The notes under the pieces: generated by a model
The model's database searches: none
Seen by the model: only the letters and a program-made list of their open reading frames with translations
What the model was told of the DNA's origin: nothing
Made by a program: the position numbers and the translations under genes
NCBI GenBank assembly: GCA_030533445.1
Contig: CM060068.1
Coordinates: 35,613,510-35,677,509 of the forward strand
DNA: 64,000 bases
Reading direction: 5' to 3'
Source: Cyprinodon diabolis
Lineage: Eukaryota; Chordata; Actinopteri; Cyprinodontiformes; Cyprinodontidae
Part shown: positions 60,854 to 64,000 of the stretch, one piece after another
Layout: each line of letters begins with the position of its first letter
Position numbering within the stretch: position 1 is the first letter of the stretch

Positions 60854-61593
60854 ATATACATATATTTTTTTTCCAGTGAAAACTATTTTTTTTTATTGTT
60901 TTGATGGAACAAGTTGTAGCTATGACCTTTAAGTCTAAAAATGGGAATCAATGTATTTCTTTTTATATACTAACACACACTAAACAAGACAAAGAAATCC
61001 CATTTAAAATAATTTAAAGTTTTGATTATTTAATGGATTAAAAATCTAAAGAAAATGTTATTTTAAAGCATAGAAAGAGGTTTCATTGTGTTTTATTTGT
61101 CATTGTTTCTTGGCTCAATGCTTAAGGTAGTAATTGTTTTTTTTTTTGTCTGAAGTGCGAAGCATTTTGTTTACCTCTGTCTGACTCTTCTTCAGGCTCC
61201 AACCAACATGAAGTCAGTGCTGCAGGCCGGCTGGCTGCTCACAGTCGCATTTGGCAATGTGATTGTGTTGATTGTGGCCGAGGGGGCGGGACTGGAACAG
61301 GTATCCCAATAATATCTTCAACATAATTTCACTCTCCTGAACCCTCAGTTTGTTTACAACCTGCAATATTTCCTCAGTGGATCGAGTTCCTGCTGTTTGG
61401 AGGCCTCCTGCTGGGCGTTTGTGTCATCTTCTCCATAATGGCCCACTTCTACACCTATGTTGACCCCGAACAGCTGAACAAACTGTACTCTGAGGAGCCG
61501 GGAAAGGAGGAAGATGATGGAGGTGAAATCACTAAGAAGAAGGAAATTGACGACATGACACTGAAAACAAGAGAAAAAAGCACCAGACTGTAA
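32283..61593 (+). CDS. slc15a2: Proton-coupled oligopeptide transporter, PEPT2-like (solute carrier family 15), complete
   Basis: 22 exons join in frame to 2118 bp, 705 residues; every junction has AG/GT. The protein imports di- and tripeptides and peptide-like drugs with protons across the plasma membrane (POT/PTR2 family, 12 helices). Seen: ExxER motif [10 protein letters not shown] (helix 1), the conserved helix-2 histidine in IYHAF, PTR2 signature [13 protein letters not shown], second signature [12 protein letters not shown], the helix-7 tryptophan region HWLDWAED, helix-10 [16 protein letters not shown], and a large extracellular domain of about 200 residues between helices 9 and 10 (exons 15-20). 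PEPT2-like features are [11 protein letters not shown] without the PEPT1 insertion, [21 protein letters not shown] and [11 protein letters not shown]. Oddities are a very short N-terminus (about 10 residues before helix 1, against about 45 in human PEPT2) and a PEPT1-like tail start, [10 protein letters not shown] transposon sits in intron 15 without touching exons. Confidence 0.9.
33312..33788. mobile_element. Miniature element nested inside 32989-33995
   Basis: Starts AGAGGTCTTTAACAGGGGGT and ends AACGTTGAAGACCCCT, an imperfect inverted repeat (AGRGGTCTTYAAC). GC-richer at the ends than the host element. Confidence 0.65.
33603..33720. repeat. Retroelement tail nested inside 33312-33788
   Basis: GAATCAGAAATACTTTAATA followed by a CCCAGGGAGAAATTAC-type segment and, at the end, a short (TA)n. 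Same tail family as 14106. Confidence 0.6.
35725..36000. repeat. Two adjoining teleost interspersed repeat pieces
   Basis: Left piece: TTCAGTTTATTCCCATAGCA and CAAGGCGCTTTACA. Right piece: CAGTACTTTATTGATCCC and CTCCCTCCGGAAATTA. Both phrases are widespread in fish. Confidence 0.6.
37906..37993 (+). CDS. slc15a2: slc15a2 exon 2
   Basis: 88 bp. [20 protein letters not shown] and ERFSYYGMK: helix 1 with the proton-coupling ExxER motif. Confidence 0.93.
37994..39703. other. slc15a2 intron 2
   Basis: Contains a reversed AGTGGAGAGGAAAAAC-family repeat with a longer tail (38345-38575). Otherwise unassigned. Confidence 0.55.
38345..38575 (-). repeat. Interspersed repeat with GCTATATAAATA tail
   Basis: GGAGGTTTCTTCCTGTTAAA, then TTTTCCTCTCCACTTTCGCT, then about 150 bp further GGGAATTGTCGCTATATAAA. 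The most complete copy of this family in the window. Confidence 0.65.
39704..39845 (+). CDS. slc15a2: slc15a2 exon 3
   Basis: 142 bp. Helix 2 with the essential histidine (STAIYHAF), and the signature [13 protein letters not shown]. Confidence 0.94.
39957..40049 (+). CDS. slc15a2: slc15a2 exon 4
   Basis: 93 bp. Helix 3, [20 protein letters not shown], then [10 protein letters not shown]; donor CACAT|GTAAGC. Confidence 0.92.
40285..40384 (+). CDS. slc15a2: slc15a2 exon 5
   Basis: 100 bp. Helix 4, [20 protein letters not shown], then [12 protein letters not shown]. Confidence 0.93.
40385..41047. other. slc15a2 intron 5
   Basis: Includes a fish repeat at about 40705-40822 (TGCTGGTGCCTATCTCCAGC), also present at 42123-42285. 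Nothing else. Confidence 0.55.
41048..41138 (+). CDS. slc15a2: slc15a2 exon 6
   Basis: 91 bp. [20 protein letters not shown] with the second PTR2 signature (helix 5), ending TLITPILR. Donor AA|GTCAGT. Confidence 0.92.
41224..41301 (+). CDS. slc15a2: slc15a2 exon 7
   Basis: 78 bp. [20 protein letters not shown], start of helix 6. The [14 protein letters not shown] pattern is PEPT2-like. Confidence 0.9.
42123..42285 (+). repeat. Teleost interspersed repeat (CATCCATCCAT...GCTGGTGCCTATCTCC)
   Basis: CATCCATCCATCCATTTAT, then GGTGCCTATCTCCAGCTGTC and GGGTACACCCAGGACAGGTC. Very common in fish. Related shorter copy at 40705-40822. Confidence 0.75.
42565..44148. mobile_element. hAT-like non-autonomous element filled by a 33-bp minisatellite
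   Basis: Inverted ends TAGTGTCGTAGTGAACACCA (left) and, reversed, TAGTGTAGTAGTCAAGACCA (right), extending into CACACCAACCGA / CACACCAACTGA. Flanks are ATTGAGTT (42557-42564) and GTTGAGTT (44149-44156), an 8-bp duplication with one mismatch. The interior is almost wholly GAGACCAAGACAAGACCAA-type tandem repeat. Confidence 0.8.
42600..44110 (+). repeat. Minisatellite, unit 33 bp (GACCAATGCATTTAGAGGC...)
   Basis: The best-kept part (about 42930-43400) repeats every 33 bp, alternating GAGGCCGAGACCAAGACAAG and GAGGCTGAGACCAAAACAAG variants; flanks are looser. As 33 is a multiple of three and the unit has few stops, long open frames appear on both strands (for example 11-residue periods [11 protein letters not shown]). 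These are not genes. Confidence 0.93.
44743..44825 (+). CDS. slc15a2: slc15a2 exon 8
   Basis: 83 bp. End of helix 6 ([11 protein letters not shown]), then [15 protein letters not shown]. The donor must be GGT|GTGAGT; the earlier GT two bases upstream breaks the frame. Confidence 0.9.
44964..45047 (+). CDS. slc15a2: slc15a2 exon 9
   Basis: 84 bp. [13 protein letters not shown] and [14 protein letters not shown]. The tryptophan of HWLDWA is the conserved substrate-site residue of the family. Confidence 0.92.
45171..45260 (+). CDS. slc15a2: slc15a2 exon 10
   Basis: 90 bp. [20 protein letters not shown] and [10 protein letters not shown], helix 7. Confidence 0.93.
45261..46671. other. slc15a2 intron 10
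   Basis: A dispersed repeat with AAGTAAAAGTGTAAAAGTACC wording (about 45770-46235); related stretches lie near 34640-34770 and 56520-56650. Otherwise AT-rich and unassigned. Confidence 0.5.
46672..46716 (+). CDS. slc15a2: slc15a2 exon 11
   Basis: 45 bp. [15 protein letters not shown], the strongly conserved loop after helix 7. Confidence 0.92.
46976..47011 (+). CDS. slc15a2: slc15a2 exon 12
   Basis: 36 bp micro-exon, [17 protein letters not shown] is invariant in PEPT1 and PEPT2. Confidence 0.92.
47012..49587. other. slc15a2 intron 12
   Basis: Contains the TTAA miniature element 47474-47982. The rest is unassigned; poly-T tracts near 48900-48940. Confidence 0.55.
47474..47982. mobile_element. 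TTAA-flanked miniature element (AGCTACAGTGTGTAAT ends)
   Basis: Perfect inverted ends AGCTACAGTGTGTAAT (left) and ATTACACACTGTAGCT (right), flanked by TTAA at 47470-47473 and 47983-47986. 509 bp, GC-rich interior near 47860-47950. A short open frame in it is not a gene. Confidence 0.85.
49588..49676 (+). CDS. slc15a2: slc15a2 exon 13
   Basis: 89 bp. Helix 8, [20 protein letters not shown]. Confidence 0.93.
49677..51781. other. slc15a2 intron 13
   Basis: (AT)n at 50369-50403 and a repeat fragment at about 51545-51645 (CTATAGTTATGCTGCTATAG) related to the one at 56900-57370. Otherwise AT-rich. Confidence 0.5.
50369..50403. repeat. (AT)n microsatellite
   Basis: About 35 bp of pure AT. Confidence 0.9.
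51782..51863 (+). CDS. slc15a2: slc15a2 exon 14
   Basis: 82 bp. [20 protein letters not shown], helix 9, ending VEINVV at the start of the extracellular domain. Confidence 0.92.
52094..52219 (+). CDS. slc15a2: slc15a2 exon 15
   Basis: 126 bp, first part of the extracellular domain ([19 protein letters not shown]). Its donor is 65 bp upstream of Tc1 element 2 and intact. Confidence 0.88.
52285..52486 (+). repeat. Left terminal inverted repeat of Tc1 element 2
   Basis: 202 bp arm, the complement of 53695-53896. Confidence 0.93.
52604..53608 (+). CDS. Tc1-type transposase, intact, 334 aa
   Basis: Transposase of the surrounding element. I start at the ATG in CAATCATGGGGAAGAC, giving the usual MGKTADL N-terminus; the frame is open 12 codons further up. 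N-terminal helix-turn-helix pair ([20 protein letters not shown], then [14 protein letters not shown]) with the basic stretch GRKRCGRKK between; DD34E catalytic triad in [20 protein letters not shown] and [11 protein letters not shown]. Length is normal and there is no internal stop. The DNA-binding half differs clearly from element 1, so each enzyme should recognise only its own ends. Confidence 0.95.
   Translation: MGKTADLTVVQKTTIDTLHKEGKTQKVIAKEAGCSQSSVSKHINREAKGRKRCGRKKCTSKRDNRTLERIVKQNPFKNVGEIHKEWTAAGVSASRTTTHRRMKDMGFCCRIPCVKPLLNHRQRQKRLAWAKEKQDWTAGEWSKVMFSDESKFCISFGNQGPRVWRKRREALHPRCLKSSVKFPQSVMVWGAMSSAGVGPLCFLRSRVNAATYQEVLEHFMLPAADQLFGDADFIFQQDLAPAHSAKATSTWLKDHGIPVLNWPANSPDLNPIENLWGIVKKKMQYTRPNNSEELKATIRATWAIITPEQCHRLIDSMPCRIAAVIQAKGGPTKY
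53695..53896 (-). repeat. Right terminal inverted repeat of Tc1 element 2
   Basis: 202 bp arm ending CCAGCACCTG before TA. Confidence 0.93.
53899..54810. other. slc15a2 intron 15, part after Tc1 element 2
   Basis: No exon or clear element. A GC-normal stretch near 53990-54090 (AGCGCATGAGCAGGCCGCGT) is unassigned. Confidence 0.45.
54811..54975 (+). CDS. slc15a2: slc15a2 exon 16
   Basis: 165 bp, extracellular domain ([30 protein letters not shown]). Poorly conserved, as expected for this domain; supported by frame and splice sites. Confidence 0.85.
54976..55697. other. slc15a2 intron 16
   Basis: AT-rich with a short (TA)n near 55325-55345. Nothing else seen. Confidence 0.5.
55698..55744 (+). 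CDS. slc15a2: slc15a2 exon 17
   Basis: 47 bp, [15 protein letters not shown] plus a split arginine codon; donor TTCG|GTGTGT. Confidence 0.83.
55873..55977 (+). CDS. slc15a2: slc15a2 exon 18
   Basis: 105 bp. [15 protein letters not shown] and [10 protein letters not shown], with two N-glycosylation sequons (NIT, NKS). Matches the PEPT2 RFVNTL...DYG segment. Confidence 0.88.
56144..56243 (+). CDS. slc15a2: slc15a2 exon 19
   Basis: 100 bp. [12 protein letters not shown] and [18 protein letters not shown], the end of the extracellular domain and a PEPT2-like motif. Confidence 0.9.
56244..57934. other. slc15a2 intron 19
   Basis: A repeat at about 56520-56650 (TTTACTTGAGTAATTG) and a teleost interspersed repeat at about 56900-57370. 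No exon. Confidence 0.55.
56900..57370 (-). repeat. Teleost interspersed repeat fragment
   Basis: Contains CTGGTTCCACAGGAGGGGAG, AACCAGTAGTAAACCTGCAG and TTTAGGACTTTATACATGAG, phrases of a very abundant fish repeat. On the - strand short open pieces occur, none a gene. Confidence 0.6.
57935..58078 (+). CDS. slc15a2: slc15a2 exon 20
   Basis: 144 bp. [19 protein letters not shown] and [11 protein letters not shown]: helix 10 with the conserved glutamate. Confidence 0.93.
58158..58790. mobile_element. Miniature inverted-repeat element, copy B
   Basis: Starts ACCTTTATAGGGCA and ends TTGCCCTATAAAGGGT, so the ends are inverted. Shares about 550 bp with copy A at 4201-4712. The last 80 bp are missing from copy A. 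Confidence 0.75.
59006..59840. mobile_element. TTAA-type miniature element, copy 2, split by a hAT-like insertion
   Basis: Ends AGGTATAGTGGAGGAT and ATCCTCCACTATACCT as in copy 1. Left flank TTAA (59002-59005), right flank GTAA, so the target site is imperfect. Minus the insert and one duplication it is about 310 bp. It preserves the hAT-free site of copy 1 at about 59175-59195 (TTGTATGAGCGATGC). Confidence 0.85.
59251..59766. mobile_element. 516-bp hAT-like non-autonomous element
   Basis: Inverted ends TAGGGTTGTCAAAAGTATCG and, reversed, TAGGGTTGTCACGATACT, flanked by the 8-bp duplication CTGGCATT (59243-59250 and 59767-59774). Rich in GTATCGATAC motifs at both ends. No transposase. Confidence 0.87.
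60806..60848. repeat. (TA)n microsatellite
   Basis: About 43 bp of pure TA. Confidence 0.93.
61196..61300 (+). CDS. slc15a2: slc15a2 exon 21
   Basis: 105 bp. [20 protein letters not shown], helix 11, then [15 protein letters not shown]. Confidence 0.93.
61378..61593 (+). CDS. slc15a2: slc15a2 exon 22 (last, with stop)
   Basis: 216 bp. Helix 12 [20 protein letters not shown], then FYTYVDPEQ and a charged cytoplasmic tail (KEEDDGG, ITKKKE) ending STRL before TAA. Confidence 0.93.
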   Translation, partial: WIEFLLFGGLLLGVCVIFSIMAHFYTYVDPEQLNKLYSEEPGKEEDDGGEITKKKEIDDMTLKTREKSTRL

Positions 61594-62192
61594 ATGCGTC
61601 ACAGAGCTTGGTTATTAGACACTTCTATTGGTTTAGAGGTCCAATATTCTGGGTATTCAGAAAAATATTCAGTGAAATTCATCAACCTACTCACTCTTGA
61701 GTATATATGTAATGTTTACCTGAAACAATGATTTCCCGATGATCAAAGGTGCCGTTGTTGACTTTTAAAATTGCATATGTTTGCTGCATATTAGCTCTAA
61801 ATGTTGTGCATATAATGTGGTTTACACTCAGTCTATAAAACAGCAAAGAATCTACAGATGAAAGGTTTACAGTGATGCTGATTTTTCCGTAAGCTAAGTT
61901 ACAGTTTTATAAGGATGGACTGTAATGTGTGGGAAAATATCTCATTTACTTTAAGTGTTATTAAATGGGAGATTAGAAAAGCAGATCCTTTTGCTCATGC
62001 TGACTTACTTGTTTTGATTTACAGGGACAATGTAATTCTTGCAGTGATATCAACACTATAAAGTCACATGCTTTCTGATCCTATTATGTTGTGATCTGGT
62101 TCTTATGCCAAAACTAAAGCTATAGTCTTAATCTGTTTCCATTTTTAATTCAGAGAAGGTGGAAATCATGCTGCTCCCAACAAACTTCTGTA

Positions 62193-62198
62193 AATAAA
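62193..62198 (+). terminator. Candidate slc15a2 polyadenylation signal
   Basis: AATAAA in CTGTAAATAAATATC, 600 bp after the stop codon, followed by a T-rich stretch. Confidence 0.5.
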
Positions 62199-62529
62199 TA
62201 TCTGATGGTAAAACTGGCTTGTTTTTGTTTTTATCCAAACAGTGTTTACAGCTTTTTTTCTCCCTTTGGTTAAGTTTGCTTCAGGTGTGAATTTAAACTG
62301 ACACTCGGGACCACCATCATAGCTTGACCTATTTCTATCCAACATTCGTCACACACTGAGCTTTATTTCTGATAGGGCTGAAACGGTTAATTTGATCAAT
62401 TGGTTTTTAATTTAACTAGTTTAGCAAATGAATAAACCTTAACTGGAGTAGTGAGACTCTAACATGCCATTAGCTGAAAGAGCATTTAAGATGGAAAAAC
62501 TAGAATATGTTTTTTTCCCTAACTCTAGT

Positions 62530-62588
62530 GGAAAAAATGCCTTAAAGTTTTATTTAAATTCTCTATAAAACTTTAAGGCATTTTTTCC
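62530..62588. repeat. Perfect 23-bp inverted repeat with 13-nt loop
   Basis: Arms 62530-62552 and 62566-62588 are exact complements, centred on AATGCCTTAAAG / CTTTAAGGCATT. May be a very short miniature element or a hairpin in RNA. Confidence 0.85.
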
Positions 62589-62603
62589 CCATTTGATTAT
62601 TAA

Positions 62604-62916
62604 CCCTTTAATGCCAAATGTATCATATTTGATACATACGGTTTCTGAAATGTTTTGCATCTGACACCTTTTGCATAATTTAATGGTAAAAACTTTGCTC
62701 AAAATCCTATTGTACACAATCAGATATACCTGATAACAGAGGGCAGAAGACTACACAAAAAATAATTTTGACTTATCGCATAATAAATTATTAATATCAA
62801 ACCTTTATTTCTGTTTTTTCTTTTTACACATTTTGTTAAAAGGCCAAATAATGACTTCAAACCAAAAAAAAAGTAATTTTCTGTTTTGCTTTATTCTTGG
62901 ATCGGGGTTTAATGGG
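62604..62916. mobile_element. piggyBac-like miniature element
   Basis: TTAA (62600-62603) then CCCTTTAATGCC; right end GGTTTAATGGG then TTAA (62917-62920), reversed CCCATTAAACC. TTAA target and CCC-starting ends are the piggyBac hallmark. 313 bp. Inside lies the palindrome TGTATCATATTTGATACATA. Confidence 0.7.
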
Positions 62917-63828
62917 TTAATGAAAAAGATAAAATACAGATTAATAATTTAGGAAAATAATCGTTAGCTTCAGCTCTAGGTTATAGTTCTCCAAAAAAAA
63001 GTTATGGTTTGCAAAATAAGTATGAAAGAAAACCACACACACAAAAAAAACAAAAAACAATGCATTGTTTTTACTCTTTTTTTTTTTTTTTCTCCCATCA
63101 GTATTTTCTTCTACTAAACTTTCCCTTTTTAGTGGTTGATAAAGTCCTCTGTGAAAACCCAGCTTGTTCAGTAATGATGTTTAGTACTTTTTCCTTTCTT
63201 GTGAAGGACATTTATTAAAACTGAATAACCAGCTGTTCAGGGCATAGCAGTTAAATAGCTTCTCTATGTCCTTTTTTTGCTTGGTCTGATGAAATAGTGG
63301 AACTATTCAATTACATATGGATTTATAAAGTTCTATATAGAAAATTCTAAAGAAAAAATGGTAAATGCGGTTAGAAAAAACCCCTAAAACATTTCAATTT
63401 ATTGTAAGTACATGACTGTCTCCTTTGGTAGGATGTACTCTGGTAGCAGATTCAGTTGATGCCCATTAATCCAGACAGCATTATGATCAACCCTTAATGG
63501 AAGCATTATTTTTATCCCCGAATGACAAAACAGAGAGGAAAACAAAGGTTTCTGTTGTGGAAATATGACCAAATTATTTGGGCCATTAGCACACTAACTG
63601 GATGGAGGTGGTCATTTTCTCCTCTGCTGGCGGATCTAAACCAGATTAACGTGAGCTGGAAGACACGGTGAGGAAATGGCAGAGCAGCTGGACAGCATGA
63701 CTCGCTGCATAATGATGTTTCCTTATATTTAAGGTCTTTAATAGCAGGATCACAGAATAAAGAGAAAGGAAAGGTGTTTTGTGACAGCAGGAGCTACAAA
63801 TTCATGTCCGGCCTTCGGCAGGTTAGCT

Positions 63829-63999
63829 TTAAAGATGGCCTCCTGTGTGCCTCTCCATCAGCAGCTCTGTCACACGGCTGATGATGTCCGGATGGAGCAG
63901 ACAGTCTAACAGGTCATTAGTGGTGATCAGTGAGGGTCCTGATCCTTGATTATTCTCTGTGGACCGCTCAGATGTCCTTTGGTCCGGTGTCACACAGTC
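63829..63999 (-). CDS. Last coding exon of an unidentified protein (partial)
   Basis: On the - strand, from the window edge to TAA (63831-63829), 56 codons plus stop are open: a hydrophilic start (DQRTSERSTENNQGSG), then LITTNDLLDCLLHPDIISRV, then a short end TELLMERHTGGHL. Codon use and the surrounding GC rise look like a real exon, unlike the AT-rich flank. It contains LDCLL, an LxxLL arrangement as used for nuclear-receptor binding, but such motifs are common by chance. I do not recognise the family. The gene converges with slc15a2 and continues beyond the window. Confidence 0.55.
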   Translation of the reverse strand, partial: DCVTPDQRTSERSTENNQGSGPSLITTNDLLDCLLHPDIISRVTELLMERHTGGHL

Positions 64000-64000
64000 A

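Larger units (their letters stand above)
58079..61195. other. slc15a2 intron 20
   Basis: Almost tiled by elements: 58158-58790, then 59006-59840 with its insert, then AT-rich sequence and a (TA)n at 60806-60848. Confidence 0.65.
61594..63828. other. slc15a2 3' UTR and convergent intergenic sequence
   Basis: 3' UTR to about 62200, then a perfect hairpin (62530-62588), a TTAA miniature element (62604-62916), and the probable 3' UTR of the - strand gene. A reversed AATAAA (TTTATT at 63199-63204) could be its polyadenylation signal. Confidence 0.5.

Noticed and set aside
32283..61593. PEPT1 (slc15a1) identity
   Set aside because: It lacks the PEPT1 insertion before helix 4 and matches PEPT2 in exons 4, 7, 19 and 20; kept as an alternative in the findings.

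Overview
The window is nuclear genomic DNA from a ray-finned (teleost) fish. The evidence is two vertebrate multi-exon genes with GT-AG introns, an AT-rich background with many microsatellites, and a mobile-element mix typical of fish: Tc1/mariner, hAT, TTAA-flanked miniature elements, LINE and Penelope-like remnants, and tail sequences of common teleost interspersed repeats. I do not name a species.

Layout. (1) 1-15224: the 3' seven exons of a mitochondrial cytochrome P450 of the CYP27A1 (sterol 27-hydroxylase) type on the + strand; its first exons lie upstream of the window. (2) 15225-32282: intergenic, holding an intact Tc1 transposon (19628-21276) and a complete hAT transposon (22650-28717). 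The hAT has an intact transposase and is inserted inside an older TTAA-flanked miniature element (22477-28909). Decayed LINE and Penelope-like fragments also lie here. (3) 32283-61593: a complete 22-exon proton-coupled oligopeptide transporter on the + strand, predicted 705 residues, closest to PEPT2 (slc15a2). Its introns carry a second, different intact Tc1 element (52285-53896), a terminal-inverted-repeat element filled with a 33-bp minisatellite (42565-44148), a three-layer nested insertion (32989-33995), and a second copy of the TTAA miniature element that itself holds a 516-bp hAT-like insertion (59006-59840). (4) 63829-63999: the last coding exon of an unidentified gene on the - strand, converging on the transporter.

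The two host genes are not known to act together. One product would oxidise sterol side chains in mitochondria, the other would import di- and tripeptides across the plasma membrane; their adjacency is synteny, not a pathway. Most of the remaining sequence is explained by mobile elements. I found no novel multi-gene system. The most informative structures are the two copies of one miniature element, each broken by a different insertion, which preserve each other's empty site closely enough to read target-site duplications.
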